Of a stretch of 64,000 nucleotides of DNA, positions 57,901 to 64,000 are shown in pieces (position 1 is the stretch's first letter; every line of letters starts with the position of its first letter). A program made the translations under genes and the position numbers. Origin of the DNA: Jejubacter calystegiae. GTDB lineage: Bacteria > Pseudomonadota > Gammaproteobacteria > Enterobacterales > Enterobacteriaceae. The DNA lies in NCBI RefSeq assembly GCF_005671395.1, contig NZ_CP040428.1:248001-312000 (forward strand). Reading direction: 5' to 3'. The notes beneath the pieces are model-generated. The model worked only from the letters and a program-made list of their open reading frames with translations, made no database searches and was not told the origin of the DNA.

Positions 57901-58197
57901 AGAAAAATGAACATGCCCATTTTTCTCTATATCCGGTCTTTTCTTAATCGATAATTTTTTTGGCAGCAGGCGAAATTCACCAATAAAATCGCTATTAGAA
58001 CAAAAACCGTTATGACTCTGTAAACTATCTAAAAGTTTATTGAGATTGCCGAGAAGATCCTGTTCATATTCAGCAAATTTGATTGCTGTGGGAAAAGTAT
58101 TCTCAAAGAAACAGTCAGCTTTTGCTTTCCGGTAAGCAACCACCAGATCTTCAATTGTCAACGCATCCCAGCCGGTAAAAATTGCCTGATATGCCAT
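54982..58197 (-). CDS. Defence-associated reverse transcriptase-nitrilase fusion (DRT type 1, UG1)
   Basis: 1,071-aa protein. The RT core lies at about residues 190-390: motif A SLDLKGYYHFID (Asp215), motif B-like TGGLVIGLTASRIISN (about 278-292) and motif C YVDD (315-318). A long helical linker follows. The C-terminal part (about 780-1035) is a nitrilase/C-N hydrolase domain with catalytic Glu837 (LFPELS), a candidate Lys893, and Cys943 (MICSEL). This RT-nitrilase layout is that of defence-associated RT type 1, a one-gene anti-phage system known from enterobacteria. The gene is AT-rich, divergent from the AbiE pair and inside the tRNA-Phe island. The nucleic acid product and the nitrilase substrate are unknown. 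The c4-like RNA downstream is more probably phage-derived than its template. Confidence 0.92.
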   Translation of the reverse strand: MAYQAIFTGWDALTIEDLVVAYRKAKADCFFENTFPTAIKFAEYEQDLLGNLNKLLDSLQSHNGFCSNSDFIGEFRLLPKKLSIKKRPDIEKNGHVHFSNPVRAADHLFDNFELTPEFRIIGDFPVNTHIISALWINMVGHQFDAGLKNCCYGARIKRIRNEEILSDEQDKPFHISAIGSFSPYFHPYQKWRGDGLKAIRDELDKDRDVIAASLDLKGYYHFIDPLAIISEDLHVALSVKLTNEEKEFNLQLAKLLKRWSDGASEFGKQIANKKVVITGGLVIGLTASRIISNILLHRWDQLILEKLSPVHYGRYVDDMFLVIRDTGAITNNREFMALLQERLGKDCIKPVPDKEQVWQIEQGEKFQAKTTIQLQSDKQKLFILQGGAGIDLLDSIEKEIYELSSEHRLMPSPDQLEDSTAAKVLSAAGSVGENADTLRRADGLTIRRLGWSLQLRHVETLARDLPPGEWKEQREEFYQFAYNHILRADNLFAHFSYLPRLLGFAISMNEWQHVEKIVLKAYHSVDRLASVIKSGEKITINGCETKAIKNLWHSTKGTLTWLFVDAATRFYSPDKLFLGQRSKKEKHLSGIFLSQMIDSLVQFKELTNLRFDFADFNKKAQSVALADLAKEPYKKILQSQSAGKLVGQRDGKKESKILKSINAASLIDIDILKAFLKSTRNTRLEKVEKGDRKNESYLPYVFPTRPLTPAEISELAPECVGLPTADGKMLDDRPSVIWAKYTQALRGVWIKPTLLATEQDMEDATTTSRTRKFLHIGTDKKRKIVVALTNIRTDEDDWAKMACNKSELSRSRYQRISELVNATLKLSPKPDYVLFPELSVPLRWVNSIAERLSSAGISLIAGTEYRHINDHQLLSEAVLVLSDNRLGYPASVKIWQPKLEPAVGEDEALHSMYGKSWAFSTLSAKQRKPVYIHHGVNLGIMICSELQNSKARVRFQGAVDALMVLSWNKDLETFASLIESAALDVHAYTILVNNRKYGDSRVRSPAKESFMRDIARVKGGDNDFVVAATLNIDALRAFQSRAKRWTKEGDKFKPLPEGFRLARNRKKLPPK

Positions 58198-58339
58198 AAA
58201 TCATTGTCCTTTGTCTAAAATTTAAACAAAATCAGTTCACTATGTCTACATGATAACTTTACGCCTATGTTACACGTTCCGCTTAAACTGACCGAATACA
58301 TTTGGGTTTGCTTGTCTGTCGTAATTTCAGTTTTTTATT

Positions 58340-58378
58340 TTTTGTGATATGCCGATTGAAAGGCGACATATCACAAAA
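58340..58378. promoter_or_regulatory. Perfect inverted repeat in the DRT1-AbiE divergent promoter
   Basis: Arms ttttgtgatatg and catatcacaaaa (12 bp, perfect) are separated by 15 bp. AbiEi proteins are known to repress their operon through inverted repeats upstream of the promoter, so this is a likely AbiEi operator. It may also affect the divergent RT gene. A further aggcgacat, shared with the right arm, overlaps the AbiEi start at 58452. Confidence 0.65.
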
Positions 58379-58441
58379 TAATCAAACTCAAGCTTGTTAT
58401 GTGTCATTGATGAATCTAAACTAGTTTAATAATTTTAAAAA

Positions 58442-59245
58442 TTGTCCATCAAGAGGCGACATTTGCCAAACTATCTAAACTGGCTGATGCAGAACACCCT
58501 CCCCGGTCAGGTGTTGCTCCAGTCATGGCTTACCCGCAACGGCATAGATCGTAAGCTCTCTTACCTTTATGTCCAGAATGGCTGGCTCAGGCGGATCGCA
58601 CACGGAGTTTACTGCCGGACGGGTCGAGAACCAGACTGGGTGGATGCGATTTACTGCCTGCAAACACAGTGGGAAAAACCGGTTCGCGTGGCGGGGCTGA
58701 CCAGCCTTGCGCTACAAGGCCATGCCCACTATACCGAACCGGGCAGACAACAGATCTGGCTCGCGCTTCCAGCTTACGTCAAACTACCGGGATGGTTCGC
58801 CGCCTTTGAACAATCCGCGACGTTCGTCACGCTGTATACGTCGGGCCTCACCGTTGATGTAACGTCATTGACTACGAAACTCAATATCGATGGTCGACAG
58901 TTAACGGGCAGCGCTCCTGAACTAGCCGCGTATGAGATCGCCTGCGGCGTTCCTTCGTTGATCTCATTCGAACATGCCGATGCCCTGTTTCAGGGGATGA
59001 ATCTTCTCAGCCCGCGAAAATTACAGGTTTTGCTCTGCGCCAGTCATTCGGTTAAAACCAACCGCGTGATGCTCTACCTTGCCCGACGCAATGAGCATCC
59101 TTACTTTCAGTACCTCGATCAAAGCGGTATAGAAACCGGCTCGGGAAAACGGCAAATCGTTCCCGGCGGTTGGCTGGAGCCGGATTATCAAATCACCGTT
59201 CCCCGCGCATTTAAACCGGAAGGAGTCGAAGATGGATCTGCGTGA
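58442..59245 (+). CDS. AbiEi antitoxin / autorepressor of a type IV toxin-antitoxin system
   Basis: 267-aa AbiEi-family protein. The N-terminal helix-turn-helix region is LPNYLNWLMQNTLPGQVLLQS through IDRKLSYLYVQNGWLRRIAHGVYCR. The C-terminal domain follows, with VRVAGLTSLALQGHAHY and LAAYEIACGVPSLISF. It neutralises AbiEii and represses the operon. The best start is TTG 58442 (MSIKRRHLPN), which is weak and without a ribosome site; ATG 58487 would trim 15 residues. The end overlaps abiEii by 14 bp. Confidence 0.88.
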   Translation: MSIKRRHLPNYLNWLMQNTLPGQVLLQSWLTRNGIDRKLSYLYVQNGWLRRIAHGVYCRTGREPDWVDAIYCLQTQWEKPVRVAGLTSLALQGHAHYTEPGRQQIWLALPAYVKLPGWFAAFEQSATFVTLYTSGLTVDVTSLTTKLNIDGRQLTGSAPELAAYEIACGVPSLISFEHADALFQGMNLLSPRKLQVLLCASHSVKTNRVMLYLARRNEHPYFQYLDQSGIETGSGKRQIVPGGWLEPDYQITVPRAFKPEGVEDGSA

Positions 59246-60161
59246 TATTTATGCCCGACAGGTCAGGCTATTAATTACTGCCCTGCCACATGTGGCGAAG
59301 GAGTCCTGTTTCGCCCTGAAAGGCGGCACGGCAATCAACTTGTTTGTGCAAGATTTCCCTCGCCTGTCGGTGGATATCGATCTGACGTATAAAACCGTTA
59401 CTTATCGCGATACCGATCTGGCGGTCATCAATGACGCCTTGATGCGTATTACTGAATCGCTGAACGGCAGACCGGGGATCACGGCTATCCGGCAGGAGAA
59501 TAAAGCGGATGAAAAGCGCATCATCGTTAACACCGCTGACGCGAAGATAAAGATTGAGGTTAGTCCGGTCTGGCGTGGACTACTATTACCACCAACAGAA
59601 ATGCCGGTATGTGAACAGGTGGAAATGGAATATGGCTTCACCACCATGAATGTCGTCTCGCTGGCGGATCTTTACGGCGGTAAAATCTGCGCCGCGCTTG
59701 ACCGCCAGCATCCGCGCGATCTGTTTGACGTGCTGAATATGCTGGAAAAGCCGGGCCTGACGCGCGAGATCTTTGACGGTTTTCTTTGCTATCTGGCAGG
59801 GCATCCCCGCCCCATTACCGAGCTGCTGGCACCAAACTGGGATACAGCGCGGATCGCTACCCTGTACGCACAGGAATTTTCAGGCATGACACAGCAGGAA
59901 ACATCGCTGGAATCCCTTTTATCAGTAACGACTTTGCTGCCACAAGCGCTGAAATCGCATCTTACGGACAGAGATCGCCAGTTCTTGCTCAGCTATAAGC
60001 AAAATACCCCTGACTGGTCGCTGTATCGCTATCCTGAAATTCAACACCTACCGGCGATTCGCTGGAAGTCGCGTAACCTGGCGGTGCTGAAGGATAAGAA
60101 TCCGGCCAAGTATGCGGCGGCGGTGAATAAGCTGGAGAGAGTTCTGGAGCAGTACCTTTAG
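59232..60161 (+). CDS. AbiEii toxin, nucleotidyltransferase
   Basis: 309-aa DUF1814/AbiEii nucleotidyltransferase, the toxin of the AbiE abortive-infection system. It arrests growth by GTP-dependent nucleotidyl transfer. Conserved motifs are FALKGGTAINLF (GG-x-x-N), SVDIDLTY (D-x-D), AKIKIEVSP and DRQHPRDLFDV. A ribosome site ggaagg lies in the 3' end of abiEi, with overlapping reading frames ensuring coupled synthesis. All catalytic motifs are intact, so the toxin is probably active. Confidence 0.92.
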   Translation: MDLRDIYARQVRLLITALPHVAKESCFALKGGTAINLFVQDFPRLSVDIDLTYKTVTYRDTDLAVINDALMRITESLNGRPGITAIRQENKADEKRIIVNTADAKIKIEVSPVWRGLLLPPTEMPVCEQVEMEYGFTTMNVVSLADLYGGKICAALDRQHPRDLFDVLNMLEKPGLTREIFDGFLCYLAGHPRPITELLAPNWDTARIATLYAQEFSGMTQQETSLESLLSVTTLLPQALKSHLTDRDRQFLLSYKQNTPDWSLYRYPEIQHLPAIRWKSRNLAVLKDKNPAKYAAAVNKLERVLEQYL

Positions 60162-60383
60162 CTCTGGTTCTGAGGGAATGAATTGAGCCATGATGTTCGG
60201 TTATCTCAACGGCCTCATGGCTATATCTCAAAAAAAGATTAAAATATTTATGTAATTCAATAAATAATAATCGACACTGTCAAATATTATCTCAAAAGTG
60301 CCTAACCCGACATATCAACTTACAGCTCAATGCAGGGGTGACGGATTAACACCCTGCGGGCAAGATAAGTATGTTTTTCACGC

Positions 60384-60415
60384 CGTTATGTGTGGAGCTA
60401 ACTCCACACATAACG
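60384..60415. repeat. Perfect 14-bp hairpin
   Basis: cgttatgtgtggag-ctaa-ctccacacataacg: a perfect inverted repeat with a 4-nt loop and no T-tract, in the gene-free right end of the island. Confidence 0.9.
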
Positions 60416-60555
60416 AAGCCTCATTCGCCAAATAACGATTTTTCGTGATAACCCTCACAAAACCAAAGCGATTTTTTATGGGGGCCTTCGTGGGGGCGCT
60501 ATTTACAAAAAATACCAATAAAATCAATAACAAACAGCACGTTAATCGTGGATAT

Positions 60556-60578
60556 GATTCCGGGTCCGGCACCAAATT
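60556..60578 (+). repeat. attR-like copy of the tRNA-Phe 3' end
   Basis: gattccgggtccgg-cacca-aatt aligns with 53774-53799 with only a one-base and a two-base deletion. It is followed after 7 bp by an intrinsic terminator, as is normal downstream of the tRNA in the uninterrupted chromosome. Confidence 0.75.
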
Positions 60579-60585
60579 CATATCA

Positions 60586-60611
60586 ACGGACCTCCACGGA
60601 GGTCCGTTTTT
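60586..60611 (+). terminator. Intrinsic terminator beyond attR
   Basis: Nine-bp stem acggacctc / gaggtccgt, 4-nt loop and five T. It is possibly the original tRNA-Phe terminator displaced by the island. Confidence 0.85.
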
Positions 60612-60779
60612 CGTTTCTGCACCCCGCCAGAATCAGCCCTTTCCAGAGTATTGCTTCAACCAAATTCTACCCACATCAACATCCTTGCGGGGGTACCGTT
60701 GAGGGCATAAGGGCAAGACCTTTCTGCCCACAGTAATTCAGGCCGCGCTACGGTTGGTTGTTGCTTCGCCATACGGATT

Positions 60780-61229
60780 TCAGTTAGGTGTGGCCCTGTG
60801 CCATTCAAGATATGACATAACCTCAACACCTCCTGACATAATCGGTGATGCTGAACTCAGTTTTAGTACACCATCATGTATCTCGACTACCCGTGGTTGT
60901 GTCTGACCAGTCCAGTTAGGAAACAGAGAGACATACATATTGTGTTGTAACGTCTGTTCCTGTTCATTCACAAAGAATTTGCCGCTGTAGGCAATATAGC
61001 TGGTCGCCTCCTGACAATACTCTTCTGAAGTAGCATTAAACCAGTCTCCTGATTTAAAGTTAATTCGTCCAGGCAGCATTAATTGTGCCGACATATACCC
61101 GTCTGGCGTATATATAATCAATCCTTTAGGGGATTCCCCTAATCTTTTAATCGGGGGGGTACCGTTGGTGGGGATTTCAACATAAGAGAATAGCTCCCAG
61201 GCTCCAACTAATTTCTCACGTAACGTCAT
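60780..61229 (-). CDS. Lipocalin-like domain protein
   Basis: 149-aa protein of the lipocalin-like (PF13924-type) family. The N-terminal MTLREKLVGAWELFSYVEI has the G-x-W motif of lipocalin-type barrels, then GLIIYTPDGYMSAQLM, YIAYSGKFFVNEQ and SLFPNWTGQTQPR. No signal peptide, so cytoplasmic. It could bind a small hydrophobic ligand or be an enzyme of the same fold; its function is not known. Confidence 0.8.
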   Translation of the reverse strand: MTLREKLVGAWELFSYVEIPTNGTPPIKRLGESPKGLIIYTPDGYMSAQLMLPGRINFKSGDWFNATSEEYCQEATSYIAYSGKFFVNEQEQTLQHNMYVSLFPNWTGQTQPRVVEIHDGVLKLSSASPIMSGGVEVMSYLEWHRATPN

Positions 61230-61854
61230 GATAATTTCCTTAATTTGATAGTTACTTTAGGTACTTAACCACATATCAAATATATTGATTAGTCAAAACA
61301 TGCTAACTTTCCACTTTATCTATCCAGTGGTGTAAGTCACGATAGTTAAGTATCTTCTATCTGTATGACAAAATAGGCAGAGAGGTGAGCCTAAGCCGTG
61401 TTCTGTACTTTTTATTTTAATGCTTGCCATCCTGCTACCGCATGTGCTCCTCGGGTATCCGCCCTACGCGGAAAAATATACAGCCATTGAGCACACAAAT
61501 TTACCTGCGAGTACCGGATCTATGACGATTACCAGTTTGAGCTCTACCTGTTGCGATTCAATAAGGGCTGGCGAATCTATAATGTCTTTTATCTGCAAAG
61601 GCATAGAGAGTCCTCTGGCTGAAAAACGCTCACACAAGAGGAGGGCGGAGCTTTAGCTGTCACAATCTTTAAGCCGTTTTTTAGCGCCGCTGCGCGTAGA
61701 CCTGCCCAACACCACTGCGATTTTAGATAAAAAAAACCATGAAATAGTCACCTGAACTCCTCGTTCATGCAGACTAATTCATGGTAATGCCTTTTATTAA
61801 TTTTATATCGCGGCCAGATATATTGTTGTTATTATTTAATCATTAGCTAACGCC
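61230..61854. other. Gene-poor stretch with a possible gene remnant
   Basis: 625 bp. Apart from the remnant at 61491-61622 I see no supported gene. The region upstream of the lipocalin-like gene must hold its promoter. Confidence 0.5.
61491..61622 (+). pseudogene. Possible 3' remnant of a small protein gene
   Basis: An open run after an in-frame TGA reads KFTCEYRIYDDYQFELYLLR followed by FNKGWRIYNVFYLQ and a stop. The aromatic/aliphatic alternation and the WRIYNV ending look like the last strands of a small beta-rich lipoprotein or NTF2-like protein. No start codon or upstream part remains in frame. The family was not identified. Confidence 0.3.
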
Positions 61855-62682
61855 TTAATGACGTTTGATTTTCTTAAAGACTTCAACAGTATTTTTAATC
61901 GCTTTTTCAGTCGGCAGACGCTCCATTGAGCTGGCTCCGTAGAATCCATGACAATCCGGGCAATGAGCCAGAATATACGCGGCATCTTCAGGCTCAGCGA
62001 TAGGTCCCCCGTGGCACAGCACTATCACATCGTCTCTCACCGCTTTCGCTGCCTGGGCGCAGTCATTGATAACAGGTATACAGGACTCAAGGTCATGCGC
62101 CGTTTCAGCGCCAATATCGCCGCCGGTCGTTAACCCCATATGCACGACAATCACGTCCGCCCCTGCCTGAGTCATCGCCACGGCATCTTCCGGGTTAAAA
62201 ACGTAAGGCGTTGTCAGCATTCCCTTCTCATGCGCCAGGCGGATCATATCCACCTCCAGGGCATAGCCCATGCCCGTCTCTTCCAGGTTCTTGCGGAAGT
62301 TACCGTCGATAAGGCCAACGGTCGGGAAGTTCTGCACGCCCGCGAATCCCTGAGTTTTTAGTTCATCAAGGAACGGCGAGAGATTGCAGAATGGATCGGT
62401 ACCGCACACACCGGCCAGCACCGGCGTTTTTTTAACGACAGGCAGTACCTCGTTTCCCATCTCGCGCACTATCTGGTTGGCATTACCGTACGGCATCAGC
62501 CCGGCCAACGAACCGCGGCCCGCCATGCGGAATCGACCTGAGTTATAAATCACAATCAGATCCACTCCGCCTGCCTCTTCGCTACGTGCAGAGAGGCCGG
62601 TGCCGGCACCAGCGCCAATAACAGGTTCATTACGGGCGACTTTTTGCTTCAGACTTTCGACAAGTATTTTATAGTTTTGCAT
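61855..62682 (-). CDS. Phosphoenolpyruvate hydrolase-like TIM-barrel protein
   Basis: 275-aa TIM-barrel protein of the PEP-hydrolase-like family (PF09370-type). Family features are [19 protein letters not shown] at the N-terminus, [49 protein letters not shown] and VHMGLTTGG. Biochemical role is unproven. The start overlaps the upstream Tm-1/UPF0261 stop by one base (TAATG). This pairing is conserved and in plants and fungi the two domains are fused, so the proteins probably act together. Confidence 0.85.
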   Translation of the reverse strand: MQNYKILVESLKQKVARNEPVIGAGAGTGLSARSEEAGGVDLIVIYNSGRFRMAGRGSLAGLMPYGNANQIVREMGNEVLPVVKKTPVLAGVCGTDPFCNLSPFLDELKTQGFAGVQNFPTVGLIDGNFRKNLEETGMGYALEVDMIRLAHEKGMLTTPYVFNPEDAVAMTQAGADVIVVHMGLTTGGDIGAETAHDLESCIPVINDCAQAAKAVRDDVIVLCHGGPIAEPEDAAYILAHCPDCHGFYGASSMERLPTEKAIKNTVEVFKKIKRH

Positions 62683-63935
62683 TAGTGTTCCCCCAAACCG
62701 GGTGGTGGGCAGTTTCCCTGGTGTTGCATGACGATATTGAGCTCTTCAATCACAAGAGCTGCAAATTCAGGTGCGTTAATATGGTGAGGTGTTTTTATAA
62801 TTCGCCGCTGGCTCGTCTGTAGCACAACCGACTCTAACCCTTCGGCAAAAGCCTGCCTTGCCTTAGGATCAAAGAATGGCTGGCCTGGAGCATCAAGCGC
62901 GGAAAATCCACCTTCTGGAATAATAAAACTTACCGGTCCGTTACACAGATTGAGCTTGCGACCAATCCACTTCCCGAGCTGGTAGTTTTCCTCTGGTGTG
63001 GTGCGCATTAGCGTCACCTGAGCGTTATGTTCGACAAACTGCCGCTGAGCATAACGCTCAGGTATGCTGCCTGGTTCACCGAAATTGACCATATCCAGTG
63101 CACCGGTACTGCCCACCCACGGCACTTCAGTCTGAGCGATACAGTCCAGCCGCGTTTCCGGGCACGCCAGAACGCCGCCAAACAGCAGGTCCGCGATCTC
63201 AGTCAGCGTAATATCCAGCACGCCAACGATCTCGCCATTTTCAACCAGCCGTTCCATCGAAGTACCGCCGTTGCCCGTTGCATGGAATACCAGCGGGTCA
63301 TAGTGATGATTCAGCCTGGCGACCAGTTGGTTGATTCCGGGCGTGGTCACACCAAACATAGTCAGCCCGAGTACCGGCTTTTGTGCCCGATTAGGTGCAA
63401 TAACGTGATTAACCGCGCCGGCAATCATGTTGGCGGCATTGGAAAGAATGGAACGGGAAAGATAATTGAGACCACTGAGATCGGTAACGGTATACAGCAT
63501 GGCGATATCCATACCACCGACATACTCGCTGACATTACCGGAAGCCATTGTCGATACCATCAGTTTGGGCATGCCAATCGGCATCGCCTTCATGGCGGGT
63601 GATATCAGTGCAGTACCGCCAGAGCCGCCTATGCCGAGCAACCCCGAAATATCCTCAGACTGACTGCGCAGAAAACGGGAGAGAGCCACCGACATGGCCG
63701 TCACCGCCCGGCCGCGCTCATTGCAGAAAACCGCCGCGCTACCTTCCGGGTGATATTCCGCAACTTGCGTTGCCGGAATATCTATCTTGCTGTTTTCACT
63801 TAACTCTGCGGGGGTTCCGGTAGACACATCAATAATACGGGAATCCACGCCAGCCGCATGCAGACAGGACTTCAGCCAGACCAGCTCTTCCAGCTTGGTG
63901 TCTGCGGTACCAATGACATACACATACCTGGCCAT
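62682..63935 (-). CDS. Tm-1-like ATP-binding protein (UPF0261)
   Basis: 417-aa UPF0261 family protein, related to the N-terminal ATP-binding domain of the tomato Tm-1 virus-resistance protein. [46 protein letters not shown] and [12 protein letters not shown] are diagnostic. The start is the ATG at 63935 with GGAG eight bases upstream; the GTG at 63944 is too close to that site. It is coupled to the PEP-hydrolase-like gene. The first gene of the operon may be this one, as only 65 bp upstream are visible. The metabolic role is unknown. Confidence 0.87.
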   Translation of the reverse strand: MARYVYVIGTADTKLEELVWLKSCLHAAGVDSRIIDVSTGTPAELSENSKIDIPATQVAEYHPEGSAAVFCNERGRAVTAMSVALSRFLRSQSEDISGLLGIGGSGGTALISPAMKAMPIGMPKLMVSTMASGNVSEYVGGMDIAMLYTVTDLSGLNYLSRSILSNAANMIAGAVNHVIAPNRAQKPVLGLTMFGVTTPGINQLVARLNHHYDPLVFHATGNGGTSMERLVENGEIVGVLDITLTEIADLLFGGVLACPETRLDCIAQTEVPWVGSTGALDMVNFGEPGSIPERYAQRQFVEHNAQVTLMRTTPEENYQLGKWIGRKLNLCNGPVSFIIPEGGFSALDAPGQPFFDPKARQAFAEGLESVVLQTSQRRIIKTPHHINAPEFAALVIEELNIVMQHQGNCPPPGLGEH

Positions 63936-64000
63936 ACCGCTCACTCCGTGGTGGGGGTGAAAGATTAATTGATCTCGTGCAATATAAAGCTAGGATAATA

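Larger units (their letters stand above)
53774..60578. mobile_element. 6.8-kb tRNA-Phe genomic island carrying phage-defence modules
   Basis: Bounded by the tRNA-Phe 3' end and its degenerate copy. The content is phage remnants (Ner-like pseudogene, small unknown gene, c4-like RNA), an RT-nitrilase of DRT type 1 and an AbiE toxin-antitoxin pair. The RT gene is markedly AT-richer than the host core genes. No integrase, excisionase or IS element is recognisable, so the element is probably no longer mobile by itself. Confidence 0.8.
60162..60779. other. Right end of the island, no gene
   Basis: 618 bp without a supported gene. It holds a perfect 14-bp hairpin at 60384-60415, the attR-like repeat at 60556 and a terminator at 60586. 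No integrase remnant is recognised. Confidence 0.6.

Noticed and set aside
60612..60779. Integrase remnant at the right end of the island
   Set aside because: Neither strand gives a recognisable tyrosine recombinase segment.

Overview
The window is chromosomal DNA of an Enterobacteriaceae bacterium close to the Escherichia/Citrobacter/Enterobacter group, though not recognisably one of the model species. The evidence is gene order and near-full-length matches to E. coli proteins known to me. galP-sprT-endA-rsmE-gshB-yqgE-yqgF and yggR-yggS-yggT-yggU-rdgB-hemW-ansB-yggN-yggL-trmB-mutY-yggX-mltC-speC-tRNA-Phe form the E. coli 66-minute backbone in order. nupG (between mltC and speC in E. coli) and yqgA (between speC and the tRNA) are not seen. 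The species was not determined.

Left part (1-32100): two type I secreted surface-adhesin loci bracket the core block galP-yqgF. Locus 1 reads leftwards: a TolC-family outer membrane protein, then a giant BapA-like adhesin that runs off the left edge after at least 4,486 codons. That adhesin is built of about 43 Ig-like domains in a higher-order repeat of six domains (1,797 bp). galP follows, with two GalR/GalS-type operators and a CRP-type site, then sprT to yqgF. Locus 2 (21.6-32.1 kb) is a 1,744-aa adhesin with a BapA-type prefix, nine near-identical Ig repeats and an FG-GAP propeller. It is divergent from a complete ABC-HlyD-TolC exporter operon.

Middle (32.1-53.3 kb): a leftward operon (SDR epimerase, MHS-type transporter, IclR regulator, GNAT acetyltransferase) faces a divergent FAD-dependent oxidoreductase. 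Two matching 19-bp palindromes in the shared intergenic region are the likely operators. The yggR-speC backbone follows. It is interrupted by an ERIC element that supplies the 3' end of yggU, by a large periplasmic beta-propeller protein upstream of ansB, and by a DUF559 endonuclease-like gene next to an array of eight 47-bp repeats with terminal inverted repeats.

Right part (53.7-64 kb): tRNA-Phe is the left end of a 6.8-kb integrative element closed by a 23-bp degenerate copy of the tRNA 3' end at 60556. It carries P4/P1-type phage remnants (a Ner/Nlp regulator broken by a nonsense codon, a small unknown gene, a c4-like antisense RNA region with leader peptides). It also carries two phage-defence modules: a 1,071-aa reverse transcriptase-nitrilase fusion (DRT type 1/UG1) and the AbiEi/AbiEii toxin-antitoxin pair, divergent across a perfect 12-bp inverted repeat. 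No integrase is visible, so the island looks immobilised. Beyond it lie a lipocalin-like gene, a decayed stretch, and a two-gene operon of a PEP-hydrolase-like TIM barrel and a Tm-1/UPF0261 protein.
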